From NCBI GenBank assembly GCA_905480605.1, contig CAJQRD010000040.1:1-64000 (forward strand): a DNA stretch of 64,000 nt, written 5' to 3'. Both the position numbers and the translations under genes were made by a program. The notes beneath the pieces were generated by a model. The model saw only the letters and a program-made list of their open reading frames with translations, was not told the DNA's origin and did no database searches. Source of the DNA: an uncultured Saprospiraceae bacterium. Lineage in GTDB: Bacteria > Bacteroidota > Bacteroidia > Chitinophagales > Saprospiraceae. The stretch's first letter is position 1. Every line of letters begins with the position of its first letter. This document shows, piece by piece, positions 1 through 9,612 of the stretch.

Positions 1-1139
1 CTAGGATTTGTCACTGAGGTAACACCATTTGACCATACAAACTCATATGGAGCTGTGCCTCCTTCTGCTCTTGCAATTGCTGTTCCGTCATTACCTGCTG
101 CAGTTACATCCATAGAACTTAAGTTTATAATAAGTTGATCTGGTTCTTCAATCTCTAATTCAACGATATTTTCACAAGAATTTTCATCTGTAACTGTTAC
201 AAAGTAAACTCCAGACCCAAGTTCTTCTTGTACGCAACCTTCTCCAATTGAACCTCCCCAATCACAAACAAATGACCCCGTACCTCCAAAAATATCTAAC
301 TCAGCCATACCATCTTCTTCACCAAAACAAGAAATATCTATAACCTCAGGTTCTATTTCTATTTCATCTGGCTCTGGAATTGATACCATACCTACCATTT
401 GAGTTCCAGTATCGTCGGTAACTGTCACCGAATGGCTGCCCCCAGATAAATTCATGGCCACTGCAGTATCATCTCCATTGTCCCAAGCATAATCATATGG
501 GGAAGTACCACCAGATACCATCGCTTGCGCTGATCCATTCTCTAATCCGTTGCATGTTACTTCTACTATATTTATAAAATTGATTTCAATAGGATCAATA
601 ACTTCTATCGTTGTTACAAATTCATTAATAAGCAAATTATCCCCTCCAGACCCACTGCCATTTCCAAGCATTGAGACCATATAAAAGGTAACATCATCAT
701 TAATAGCAGGTGCTTCCCAATCTGCTGTCCAACTTAAACTTGAACCTCCACCAAAGTTTTGTGCAGGTTGATGGCCAAAATAAGTACGTCCGCTCCCTGT
801 TCGAAATGAACTGTTCCCATCATTGTTAGTCCATGTTCCAGCTTGAGTATCGCTGTTATTTCTTAATGCAACAATTTGAAATCCTCCTCTAACAGGCGAC
901 CCTCCAGTAACTTCAACATCAACCGTTACATTATAAACTTGACCAGGTATCGCATCTGATGGTACACCACTTAAAGATACTTCACCACTAAAACCACCAC
1001 CGCCGCCACCGTGGCAATCGGTACATAATCCATCTCCAGGGGCCCCAGTTCTACCTGTGGGATGTTCTGTTGAAAATGAGATAAATAGAATAGTGGCAGC
1101 AAAAACTGCGAAAAAGTGTCGTGTAGATTTAAACTTCAT
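1..1139 (-). CDS. Secreted surface protein with CxxCH motif and SprB-type repeats (3' end cut by window edge)
   Basis: Read by hand on the minus strand from the ATG at 1139; open to the window edge, so the C-terminus is missing (about 379 codons visible). A signal peptide is followed by a CTDCH motif (a haem c-like CxxCH) about 37 residues in and a glycine run. Then comes a beta-sandwich region of the Reelin-like/choice-of-anchor V kind (about residues 50-190), then at least three repeats with the SprB pattern (GG(T/S)xPYxYxW near residues 220, 260-280 and 350). SprB repeats are typical of large Bacteroidota adhesins exported by type IX secretion. I infer an exported cell-surface or adhesive protein with a T9SS sorting domain beyond the edge. 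The single CxxCH need not bind haem. It is divergent from the peptidase gene at 1440. Confidence 0.8.
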   Translation of the reverse strand, partial: MKFKSTRHFFAVFAATILFISFSTEHPTGRTGAPGDGLCTDCHGGGGGGFSGEVSLSGVPSDAIPGQVYNVTVDVEVTGGSPVRGGFQIVALRNNSDTQAGTWTNNDGNSSFRTGSGRTYFGHQPAQNFGGGSSLSWTADWEAPAINDDVTFYMVSMLGNGSGSGGDNLLINEFVTTIEVIDPIEINFINIVEVTCNGLENGSAQAMVSGGTSPYDYAWDNGDDTAVAMNLSGGSHSVTVTDDTGTQMVGMVSIPEPDEIEIEPEVIDISCFGEEDGMAELDIFGGTGSFVCDWGGSIGEGCVQEELGSGVYFVTVTDENSCENIVELEIEEPDQLIINLSSMDVTAAGNDGTAIARAEGGTAPYEFVWSNGVTSVTNP

Positions 1140-1439
1140 ACTTTAATTATTTTTTATATCCTTAAACATAACAATATTTAAACGTCTCATATACAAGACT
1201 TGTCAACTTATCTATTAAATAATACATATATTAATTAATTGACGACTGAATTTTATTTTTCATTATAAATTCCCGTCCTTATCAGTTGAATTATGTATAA
1301 CCAATGACATAATATAACCGACCATCTGTTCACCTTTTAATTTGATCATTTCAATTAAGACACTTAGTAATCATATTTTAATGATATTTGCGACTGTTAA
1401 TTAGAATTGAACTATTTCATTAACCAATATACTTAAAAA
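1140..1439. other. AT-rich divergent intergenic region
   Basis: Three hundred bases between divergent genes. I see no ORF, RNA gene or clear hairpin. GATATTTG at 1383-1390 is one base off the Bacteroidota -7 element TAnnTTTG and could serve the peptidase gene, but no TTG lies at the expected -33 distance. On the minus strand TATGTTTA, about 30 bases before the other start, is also a one-base mismatch. Confidence 0.4.
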
Positions 1440-3614
1440 ATGAATTTTTCTAAATTTCTCCTGCTAACTATAATTATGAGTTTATCAATGACGATAAATT
1501 CCCAATCAACAATTACCATAGATGAAATATGGAAAGACTATAAATATATTCCAAATAGAGTTCCTGGTTTTAATTTTATGAAGGATGGGCGTCATTATAC
1601 GAGATTAGAAAACAATACAATTGTAAAGTATGATTTGACAACTGGAGAAAAAGTTGAAGACTTAGTGTCAGGAGATAACATGGATAAAACTTCAGGCTTT
1701 TCAGGAAAAATTGGAAGTTATGAATTTAATGAGGATGAAAGTTTGATTGTAATTAAATCTGAATCAGAACCAATATACAGAAGATCATCAAAGGCATACT
1801 TTCATATTTATAATAGAAAAGAAAATTCATTACAAGCTGTAAATGAAGATGATAAAATATCATATGCTACCTTATCACCGGATGCAAACAAGATAGCATA
1901 TGTTTGGAAAAATGATATTTACTATATGAATATAGAAGATGGTATTACTCTTCCTGTAACATCAGACGGAAAAATGAACCATATTATAAACGGATCCGCA
2001 GATTGGGTATATGAGGAAGAGTTTTCTTTTGCAAAAGCATTTTTCTGGGGACCTGATAGCAAGCAAATTGCTTATCAAAAATTTGATGAAACCGAAGTCC
2101 CAGAATTTACTTTGACTAACTATAGGAATAAGCTTTATCCAGAATATGTCACATTCAAGTATCCAAAAGTTGGAGAGAAAAATGCTATTGTAAGTGCGCA
2201 TATTTATCACTTAGACAATGAAAAAACAATCAACGTTTCAATAAATGATTCTAAGGAATTTTATTTACCAAGGTTGCATTGGACTCAAGATAATAATAAA
2301 CTGTTTATTTATAAAATGAATAGACACCAGAATCAATTAGACATATTAGCAGCTGATTCAAAGACAGGAGATGTAGATGTCATTTTGACAGAAAAGAATG
2401 AATATTATATTGATATAACTGATGATATTCGTTTCCTTAAAAATGGTAAAGAATTTATTTGGTCGAGTGAGAAGAGTGGTTTCAATCACTTGTATCTTCA
2501 TAAAATTAATGGTGAAGAAATTAGACCGCTCACTCAAGGTGACTTTGATGTTACATCTTTTTATGGATATGATGAAGAATCCAAGTCGTTATATTATCAA
2601 GCCGCTGAAAATAGTCCATTAGAAAGACAGATTTATAAGGTTAATATCAAGGGAAATAAAAAGAAGACCATTGCAAGTTCAAAAGGAACAAACGATGCTC
2701 AATTCAGCAGTACATTTGAATATTACATCAATACTTATAGTAATATTAATACACCGGCTACTTATACTGTTTTTAATAACAAGCATAAAATGGTGAGAGC
2801 GATTGAAGATAATAACAGTCTCCAAAAAATTCAAAATGAAGAGAAAGTGGAAACCATGGAATTCTTTGACTTCACAACCAGCGAAGGTACATCACTCAAT
2901 GGTTGGATGTTAAAACCAGCAAACTTTGACGAAAATGGTCAATATCCGGTATTTATGTATTTGTACGGTGGTCCTGGTAGTCAGCAAGTCACAGATAGTT
3001 GGAAAGGACAAAACTATTGGTGGTTTCAAATGCTAGCGCAACAAGGTTATGTTGTTGCCTGTGTTGACAACAGAGGAACAGGAGGAAGAGGTGAAAAATT
3101 TAAAAAAATGACATACCTTCAATTAGGACATTACGAAACAATTGACCAAATTGAATCTGCTAAGTATTTAGGAGCATTAAAATATATTGACAAATCTAGA
3201 ATAGGTATCTTTGGATGGAGTTATGGAGGTTATATGTCTTCTCTATGTTTGCTTAAAGGTAATGACGTTTTCAAATCAGCAATTGCAGTTGCGCCAGTTA
3301 CAAATTGGAGATGGTATGATTCTGTTTATACAGAAAGATACATGAGAACGGAGAAAGAGAATCCAGATGGATATGCTAAAAACTCACCAGTTAATTTTGC
3401 TTATAAGTTAAAAGGCAACTATCTTTTAATTCATGGAATGGGTGATGATAATGTTCATTTTCAAAACAGTGTAGAAATGGCTAACGCTTTGATAGCAGCC
3501 AACAAGCAGTTTGATACTTATTATTATCCGAATAGACATCATGGTATTTCTGGTGGTGGTGCAAGGTTGCACCTCTATAACAAAATGACCAATTTCCTAA
3601 TGGAAAAATTATAA
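1440..3614 (+). CDS. Dipeptidyl peptidase IV family serine peptidase (S9B)
   Basis: A 724-residue exported prolyl dipeptidyl aminopeptidase, cleaving X-Pro dipeptides from peptide N-termini in the periplasm. Signal peptide about 1-22; N-terminal beta-propeller domain with the DWVYEEEF segment (the double-Glu motif that binds the substrate amino terminus); C-terminal alpha/beta-hydrolase domain. The catalytic triad is visible as Ser594 in GWSYGG, Asp669 in GDDNVHF and His701 in RHHG. Length matches the family (about 700-750). The stop is three bases before smpB, so the two are probably co-transcribed, an arrangement without an obvious functional link. Family call is firm; the exact substrate is not known. 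Confidence 0.95.
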   Translation: MNFSKFLLLTIIMSLSMTINSQSTITIDEIWKDYKYIPNRVPGFNFMKDGRHYTRLENNTIVKYDLTTGEKVEDLVSGDNMDKTSGFSGKIGSYEFNEDESLIVIKSESEPIYRRSSKAYFHIYNRKENSLQAVNEDDKISYATLSPDANKIAYVWKNDIYYMNIEDGITLPVTSDGKMNHIINGSADWVYEEEFSFAKAFFWGPDSKQIAYQKFDETEVPEFTLTNYRNKLYPEYVTFKYPKVGEKNAIVSAHIYHLDNEKTINVSINDSKEFYLPRLHWTQDNNKLFIYKMNRHQNQLDILAADSKTGDVDVILTEKNEYYIDITDDIRFLKNGKEFIWSSEKSGFNHLYLHKINGEEIRPLTQGDFDVTSFYGYDEESKSLYYQAAENSPLERQIYKVNIKGNKKKTIASSKGTNDAQFSSTFEYYINTYSNINTPATYTVFNNKHKMVRAIEDNNSLQKIQNEEKVETMEFFDFTTSEGTSLNGWMLKPANFDENGQYPVFMYLYGGPGSQQVTDSWKGQNYWWFQMLAQQGYVVACVDNRGTGGRGEKFKKMTYLQLGHYETIDQIESAKYLGALKYIDKSRIGIFGWSYGGYMSSLCLLKGNDVFKSAIAVAPVTNWRWYDSVYTERYMRTEKENPDGYAKNSPVNFAYKLKGNYLLIHGMGDDNVHFQNSVEMANALIAANKQFDTYYYPNRHHGISGGGARLHLYNKMTNFLMEKL

Positions 3615-3617
3615 TCA

Positions 3618-4070
3618 TTGGAAAAGACGAAAGAAATAGTAAATAGAAAATCGAAATTCGAATATACTTTTTTACAAGGGTTCGAAGCGGGTATTATGCT
3701 GAAAGGTACTGAAGTCAAATCTTTACGAGCTGGCAACGCCAACTTGAGTGATGCTTATTGTCATTTTGTAAATGGAGAACTTTTTATTAAAAGCCTTTTT
3801 ATTGCTGAGTATGACTTTGGCAACCTCAACAATCACGAAACAAGAAGAGACCGAAAATTACTATTAAGAAAAACAGAACTCAAAAAAATTGAACGTCGTG
3901 TTACTGAAAAAGGAATGAGTGTCGTGCCTTATAAAATATACTTCTCTGAAAGAGGTTTTGCCAAAGTTCAAGTGTTTCTTGCCCAAGGTAAAAAGTCATT
4001 TGACAAACGTACAAGCATTAAGGAAAAGGACATGAAACGTGATATGGATAGAATTAAAAAGTTAACCTAA
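3618..4070 (+). CDS. smpB: SsrA-binding protein SmpB
   Basis: 150 residues, the usual SmpB length. It binds tmRNA and delivers it to stalled ribosomes in trans-translation. Diagnostic stretches are NRKSKFEYTFLQGFEAGI, LKGTEVKSLR, DAYCHF, and the basic C-terminal tail with GKKSFDKRTSIKEKD. The start is a TTG at 3618; the first in-frame ATG lies inside the conserved OB-fold (the M of GIMLKGTE) and would delete family residues, so TTG is the only sensible start. It follows the DPP-IV stop by three bases. No tmRNA gene was seen in this window. Confidence 0.95.
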   Translation: MEKTKEIVNRKSKFEYTFLQGFEAGIMLKGTEVKSLRAGNANLSDAYCHFVNGELFIKSLFIAEYDFGNLNNHETRRDRKLLLRKTELKKIERRVTEKGMSVVPYKIYFSERGFAKVQVFLAQGKKSFDKRTSIKEKDMKRDMDRIKKLT

Positions 4071-4375
4071 CTTTTTAAAATGATTTCAATACTTCAATGA
4101 TCTGATGAATTCAATGAATACCAAGGAACTTATATTTCGCAATTTTTTTATAAACAAAAAAATGAGCTTTGATGTTTATTCTGATCCTTTATCGAATTGA
4201 TACATGACGTTTTATTTGAATTACTAAAGCAAATGTTTTCAAATAGAAAATTTCATTTCATTTTGAAACAATCAGTAACCAAAATAAATTAGTACTGATT
4301 TCCAAAACAACAGGATACATTTCATAAATCGTTAAGAAAAATTTCTTTCAACATTTATAAGATTAAAAACACTAC
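4071..4375. other. Intergenic region between convergent genes
   Basis: AT-rich, no ORF, RNA gene or strong hairpin seen. It runs into a copy of the dispersed intergenic repeat at 4376-4440. A loosely similar 'catgacgtttt...aattact' at about 4203-4225 might be a decayed left module of that repeat, but I cannot support it. Confidence 0.4.
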
Positions 4376-4440
4376 ACTTATTGAATCATTTATCTACGTT
4401 ATAAACTACGGTAAACAAAGTTGTTGACATTAATGCATTA
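4376..4440 (+). repeat. Dispersed intergenic repeat, right module (copy A)
   Basis: A 65-base stretch built as ATTGAAxCATT, TACGTT, AACTxCGGTAAACAAAG, TTGTTGACATT, GCATTA. The same order and spacing recurs at 48155-48218, 58696-58759 and 63899-63961. It sits in the gap after smpB, just beyond the 3' end of the minus-strand gene that ends at 4453. Only the right module is recognisable here. Confidence 0.7.
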
Positions 4441-4452
4441 AGTTCATTGTTC

Positions 4453-5970
4453 CTACTTAAGCAACATCTTTACTCCCACAATAAAACCAAATTTATTGAT
4501 CTTGTCATTATTAGGTCCTATGTGCTTATTGACAACATTCATGTGGTACTCGCTAGAAAAGTAAACTGATAAATTAGATGTAATATTTCTTTCCAGGCCT
4601 AATCCTATGTTGGCTCTTACAAACAAATTATCATTAATACTCCCACCTTGAAACAAACCTTTAGAGAAATTATGATCTTCTTCAAAAGGTGCATCTGAGT
4701 GCTCAGTTAACGGAGGACTGCCTGGTTGGGCTGGTACTCCTCCCAAGTATTGGTTGTTTGAAGTGTATTCACTATTCACCACGAACTCAGAAGTAAAACC
4801 AGTCTTTCCAAAGATTGACCAATCAACATTTTGAAGAAAGTGATACTTCACTTGTAAAGGAATACCTACAAAGTTATTTTCTATGTTTGTCAATGAGTAT
4901 TTATACCATCCATTGAAGTTGCCATATTGTTGAGTGAAGTCCCAAGGCTTACTATAAGTACTTGTGGTTAATCCAGTTTCTAATTCCCATCTTCCAAGTA
5001 ACCTAGAGTATAAAGCTCCAAAAGTAAATCCAAACATTTCTGTTTTTCTTGATGTGGTATTATACGCTAAATCGTCAGGTGTAAATATCAAATTGTTATC
5101 AAAAGAAGTAATGATATGTATCCAAGAAGTATTTGCTTGTAAAGGCGCAACTTCTATATTATTTGCAATGGATGGCGTAGCCCTTTGATAATTTATAGAT
5201 GTAGGCTCAGTAGCATTTATTGATATCAAGTTTTCTAAGAAGGCATTTTCAAACAAAGTTGTTTCATTCTCACTTAGAACAGGTGGAAACAAAGGTGTGG
5301 AATTATTATTTATATTACTTGCTACGTCCATACTATTACCTGAATTATTATCATAACTATCAACACTAATTCCCTTGTTATAAGCATTTACATCAGAGCT
5401 CTGTGATATATTTTTACTTGTCACCAATAAGCTTCTAGTTATTTCATTACTTGCAGGAACGTTACTAGCCGAAACAGAATTCGCATTTCTAGCAATTGTT
5501 TTTTCCAGGTTATTTACTGAATTATTTGTGTTGTCTTTGGATATATTATCTTGAATATCAATCAAACTTTTTTGGAGTGTACTCTTATCAGTAGGAGAAT
5601 TAACTTTATTGTTATTCAAATCAGCCAAAGGTTCATTTGGAGTCAATATTGCTTTATGATCTAAATTAGAATAAGAAACGAAAAGAATTAAAAATAAAGC
5701 TGCCAATTCCAATGACTTTAAACCATTGATTTTATTTTTCAAGTTAGCCAAGTAATTTATTCTAGCTTTTAGTAACGTCCAGTGATTAGCATTGTATTCA
5801 ACTCTATGTTTAGAAATAGAATTGCGTACATTCTTATCGAAGTACATATCTGCTTCAACAAGATCCTCTGCCTTTTTTTTCTCTAAAAATTGATTCCACT
5901 TGGGAGTTGAATCAGATTTAAGATCTGACAGTTTACTTCTGACAATGTCATCAAATCTATTATCTTTCAT
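4453..5970 (-). CDS. Sigma-factor partner: inner-membrane helix plus C-terminal outer-membrane-barrel-like domain
   Basis: 505 residues. The first ~85 are charged and probably cytoplasmic, followed by one hydrophobic segment (about 86-104, LELAALFLILFVSYSNL), a long Asn/Ser-rich linker (about 105-285), and a C-terminal region of alternating aromatic/polar strands (FGFTFGALYSRLLGRWELETG, YHFLQNVDWSIFGKTG, and ending FGFIVGVKMLLK) like Bacteroidota outer-membrane beta-barrel proteins. Its start overlaps the 3' end of the sigma-factor gene by 11 bases, so translation is probably coupled. By position it is the likely anti-sigma factor or sensor of that sigma. No ASD/zinc motif is seen. Function inferred from context only. 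Confidence 0.7.
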   Translation of the reverse strand: MKDNRFDDIVRSKLSDLKSDSTPKWNQFLEKKKAEDLVEADMYFDKNVRNSISKHRVEYNANHWTLLKARINYLANLKNKINGLKSLELAALFLILFVSYSNLDHKAILTPNEPLADLNNNKVNSPTDKSTLQKSLIDIQDNISKDNTNNSVNNLEKTIARNANSVSASNVPASNEITRSLLVTSKNISQSSDVNAYNKGISVDSYDNNSGNSMDVASNINNNSTPLFPPVLSENETTLFENAFLENLISINATEPTSINYQRATPSIANNIEVAPLQANTSWIHIITSFDNNLIFTPDDLAYNTTSRKTEMFGFTFGALYSRLLGRWELETGLTTSTYSKPWDFTQQYGNFNGWYKYSLTNIENNFVGIPLQVKYHFLQNVDWSIFGKTGFTSEFVVNSEYTSNNQYLGGVPAQPGSPPLTEHSDAPFEEDHNFSKGLFQGGSINDNLFVRANIGLGLERNITSNLSVYFSSEYHMNVVNKHIGPNNDKINKFGFIVGVKMLLK

Positions 5971-6523
5971 ACAATATACCTTTGGCCTGTAAAATGTTTT
6001 TTAATTTATTTCGTGCCTTTACAAGATTAGACCTAGATGTACTTTCTGAAATATTCAATTGATTCGCTACTTCTCTATGGGAATAACCCTCTACCACGTA
6101 AAGATTAAAAACTGATCTATAGGCTGGAGATAATTCCTGCAAAGCTGAAATAATTTCACTTGCAGCCATATCGCTTACAGCATCTGGACCAACAACTTTT
6201 AAAGATCTGGCATTATCAATATTTTCCACGCGTCTTCTTGCGCGTTTTCGATAAAAGTCAATTGCTGTATTGACCATAATCCTTTTGATCCAAGCTGTCA
6301 AAGATGTTCCGATTGTATACTTACTAATATGTCGGAAAACTTTAATAAAACCTTCGTGTAAAATATCCAAAGCTTCATCCTCGTCACGAGAATAGCGCAG
6401 ACAAAGAGGGTACATTTGGGAATAATGATCCTCATAAAGTTTCTTTTGCGCCCATTCTTCATTGTTAATGCAAGCACAAATAAAATCTTTTTCGCTTTGT
6501 TGGATAGTCAAAGTTATTTCCAT
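5960..6523 (-). CDS. ECF-type RNA polymerase sigma-70 factor
   Basis: 187 residues, usual for ECF sigma factors. Region 2 is at about 23-85 (YPLCLRYSRDEDEALDILHEGFIKVF, followed by TAWIKRIMVNTAIDFYRK), and region 4 at about 128-178 (LSPAYRSVFNLYVVEGYSHREVA, then a helix-turn-helix LNISESTSRSNLVKARNKL). No extra C-terminal domain. The downstream membrane/barrel gene overlaps by 11 bases and is its probable regulator. CAATTTTG on the minus strand near 6640 is one base off the -7 consensus. Target genes are unknown. Confidence 0.93.
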   Translation of the reverse strand: MEITLTIQQSEKDFICACINNEEWAQKKLYEDHYSQMYPLCLRYSRDEDEALDILHEGFIKVFRHISKYTIGTSLTAWIKRIMVNTAIDFYRKRARRRVENIDNARSLKVVGPDAVSDMAASEIISALQELSPAYRSVFNLYVVEGYSHREVANQLNISESTSRSNLVKARNKLKNILQAKGILYER

Positions 6524-6710
6524 GGGGGCGAATATAAAGCACTCATATAGGTGTATAAACTAATTTGCATTTACATAACGATAGTTTAACCTAAGATGCT
6601 GCCGATTATTAAATATTAATTAACAGGAGTGACTATTTGCAAAATTGACGTAGATAGGGACTAATTCAGTTTAAAGATAAGTAAAATCTTTTATAAAATA
6701 GATATCTCCT

Positions 6711-6718
6711 TATATTTG
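6711..6718 (+). promoter_or_regulatory. Possible -7 promoter element of parC
   Basis: TATATTTG matches the Bacteroidota housekeeping -7 consensus TAnnTTTG exactly, about 100 bases before the parC start. No TTG is found 19-21 bases upstream, so only half of the promoter is visible. Confidence 0.4.
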
Positions 6719-6817
6719 CATCTAAATCAAGCACATAGATATAAGTATCATTTATAATATGGTGGCTTATAACTGCAAATTGCTTGATTGTCAATTAGAT
6801 AGACGCACAAATACAGA

Positions 6818-9382
6818 ATGAGTAAAGTAACAGAAATAGATTTAGAAGAGGGTGGATTGATATCACTGGAAGGCATGTATAAGGAGTATTTCCTTGATTA
6901 TGCTTCATATGTAATCTTAGAACGTGCCGTTCCGAACGTAGAAGATGGATTAAAACCCGTTCAAAGAAGGATTCTTCACAGCATGAAGAAAATTGATGAT
7001 GGTCGTTTTCATAAAGTAGCCAATGTAATTGGTCAAACAATGCAATACCACCCACATGGTGACGCTGCCATTGGTGGTGCTCTGGTTAATTTGGGTCAAA
7101 AAGACCTTTTAATTGAAACTCAAGGAAACTGGGGTGATTATAGGACTGGAGATTCCGCAGCTGCTCCACGATATATAGAAGCAAGGTTGACAAAATTTGC
7201 CTTGGAAGTTGCATTCAATGCACAGACTACAGATTGGCAAGTTTCGTATGATGGTCGTAACAAGGAACCGATTACACTCCCTATGAAATTTCCTATGGTC
7301 CTGGCACAAGGTGTTGAAGGTATTGCTGTAGGTTTATCGACAAAGATTATGCCTCATAATTTCGTTGAACTGGTCAAGGCATCCATTAGAATATTAGAAG
7401 ACAAAAAAATAAAACTTGTTCCAGATTTTCCTACTGGAGGATTTATAGATCCAAGAGAATACAACAATGGACAAAGAGGTGGCAAAGTGAAAATTAGAGC
7501 CAAGATTGAACAACGTTCTAAAAACACGTTGGCCATTACAGAATTGCCTTATGGTGTTACTACAAATTCACTTATTGACAGTATTCTAAAAGCGAATGAC
7601 AAAGGTAAGATCCAAATAAAAAAGGTAATTGACAATACTGCTGCTGATGTAGAAATCATATTAGAATTACCAATAGGCGTTTCTCCAGATGTTTCATTAG
7701 ATGCATTGTATGCATTTACAAATTGTGAGGTTTCGATTTCTCCCAATGCTGTAGTTATTATTGACAATAAACCGGTTTTTACTAGTGTTGAAGATCTGCT
7801 TATAACAAGCACAGAAAATACAAAGGATTTACTGCGTCAAGAACTCGAAATTAAAAAGCACGAATTAGAAGAAAAATGGCATGGTGTAAGCTTAGAGAAA
7901 ATTTTCATTGAGAATCGTGTTTACCGTGACATTGAAGAGGCAGAATCATTTGAAGAAGTCATTAAAATTATTGACAAGGGCTTAAGAAAGTATGTTGCGA
8001 CACCAAGTGACAAAGCTCAAAAAGGAGAAAATCGTCTTAAGTTAAATAGAGAAATAACACATGAGGATATTGTTAAGCTTACTGAGATCAAAATCAAGAA
8101 GATTTCAAAGTATAATAAATTTAAAACTGATGAATTGCTAAAAGCTATAGAAGATGAACTTAAGCAGGTGAAGTTTGATTTAAAGCACTTGACAGAATTT
8201 GCTATAGCTTACTTTAAGAACTTACTTACCAAGTATGGTAAAGACAAGACAAGGCGTACGATCATAACAGAATTTGATACCATTAAGGTTACAAGAGTGG
8301 CTGCTAAGAATGCCAAACTGTATGCCGATCGTAAAGAAGGATTTATTGGGACAAGCCTTAAAAAGGAAGAGTTTATTGGCGAATGTTCTGACATCGACAA
8401 TGTTATTGCTTTTACAAAAGCAGGGACAATGAAGGTTGTAAAGATTGGCGATAAAATATTTATGGGTAAAAATATTTTATATACCAACGTATGGAAAAAA
8501 GGCGATGATAGGACGACCTATAATATGATTTATATCGACGCCAAAACTGGTCGCGCAATGGCCAAGAGGTTTAACGTAATATCTATAACTCGGGATAAAG
8601 ATTATGATCTTACGACAGGACACAAAAGCAATAAATGCATATATTTTGAAGCGCACCCTAATGGTGAAACTGAGTTGGTACAAATTCAATTGACTGCGGG
8701 ATGTAAGGCTAAGAAAAAAGTTTTCGAATTTGATTTTGCTGATATTGAAATTAAAGGTCGAGGATCTAAAGGTAATATCGTCACAAAATATCCAGTTAGA
8801 AAAGTACTTCAACTTGAAGTAGGTAACTCTTCTTTGGGCGCACAGAAAATTTGGATTGATGAAGTGAGCGGTAGATTAAACAAAGATGATCGTGGAAAGT
8901 ATTTGGGCGAATTTGACACAGGTGACATCATATTAGCTGTATATAAAAATGGAACGTATCAAACAACGGAATTGAATTTTGATAAAAGATTTGATGCTCA
9001 AAATTTAGTAGAGATAGTTCAAATGTATGAAAATACTATTATTAATTGTGTTTATTTTGAAGGACATAAAGGCTGGACAATGATCAAGCGATTTGTTCCT
9101 GAAATAAAAACAAGTGACGAAGCTATTTCATTCATTTCTGACCATAAAGATTCTAAGCTTTACTTGGCTACAACTTCATCAAATCCAACAGTAAATTATA
9201 CATATAAAAAGGACAAAGAACTTCATGAGTTCGAATTGGAATTGGCAGGATATATGGACGTAAAAGGTATGAAAGCAATTGGTAATAAATTAGGTGAGTT
9301 TAAGATATTAAAAATCAAAGAATTAGCTACTGAGGAAAAATCAAATTTGAATCCTGGAGATACTCTTGAGTTGGATTTTTAA
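6818..9382 (+). CDS. parC: DNA topoisomerase IV subunit A (gyrase/topo IV A family)
   Basis: 854 residues. Type IIA topoisomerase A subunit: it makes and reseals the double-strand break that decatenates daughter chromosomes. The N-terminal breakage-reunion domain has YEE-like SYVILERAVPNVEDGLKPVQRRIL, HPHGDAAI, and AAAPRYIEARL with the DNA-linking Tyr119. A coiled-coil segment follows at about 340-460, then a beta-propeller-like C-terminal domain without an obvious GyrA-box (QRRGGKG), which favours ParC over GyrA. Bacteroidota parC is usually next to parE; no parE is adjacent here. The nearest neighbours are a divergent sigma factor and, downstream, a GNAT remnant. Confidence 0.88.
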   Translation: MSKVTEIDLEEGGLISLEGMYKEYFLDYASYVILERAVPNVEDGLKPVQRRILHSMKKIDDGRFHKVANVIGQTMQYHPHGDAAIGGALVNLGQKDLLIETQGNWGDYRTGDSAAAPRYIEARLTKFALEVAFNAQTTDWQVSYDGRNKEPITLPMKFPMVLAQGVEGIAVGLSTKIMPHNFVELVKASIRILEDKKIKLVPDFPTGGFIDPREYNNGQRGGKVKIRAKIEQRSKNTLAITELPYGVTTNSLIDSILKANDKGKIQIKKVIDNTAADVEIILELPIGVSPDVSLDALYAFTNCEVSISPNAVVIIDNKPVFTSVEDLLITSTENTKDLLRQELEIKKHELEEKWHGVSLEKIFIENRVYRDIEEAESFEEVIKIIDKGLRKYVATPSDKAQKGENRLKLNREITHEDIVKLTEIKIKKISKYNKFKTDELLKAIEDELKQVKFDLKHLTEFAIAYFKNLLTKYGKDKTRRTIITEFDTIKVTRVAAKNAKLYADRKEGFIGTSLKKEEFIGECSDIDNVIAFTKAGTMKVVKIGDKIFMGKNILYTNVWKKGDDRTTYNMIYIDAKTGRAMAKRFNVISITRDKDYDLTTGHKSNKCIYFEAHPNGETELVQIQLTAGCKAKKKVFEFDFADIEIKGRGSKGNIVTKYPVRKVLQLEVGNSSLGAQKIWIDEVSGRLNKDDRGKYLGEFDTGDIILAVYKNGTYQTTELNFDKRFDAQNLVEIVQMYENTIINCVYFEGHKGWTMIKRFVPEIKTSDEAISFISDHKDSKLYLATTSSNPTVNYTYKKDKELHEFELELAGYMDVKGMKAIGNKLGEFKILKIKELATEEKSNLNPGDTLELDF

Positions 9383-9612
9383 ATTTGTCTGGGCGAGGGT
9401 TTGAAGGCCTACGCTAAGAGATTTAAGCAATGCGAATGGTCGCTGACCTTCGCCAGGAAGTTCACGTTGAACAATTGTGTTTTGTCATTGATACTTTAGT
9501 TTTGTATCCTTTTTTATCAAAGTCACCTAATGCTAAACAACTGCCCTAATACTCTTTTGATCTCCGTTCTTTGCTATTGTCACATTTTTCCTGCAACATT
9601 TCTACATCCACA

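Noticed and set aside
9391-9490. Possible repeat copy after parC
   Set aside because: Contains CTTCG and GTTGAACAA in a similar order, but the alignment is too weak to support.
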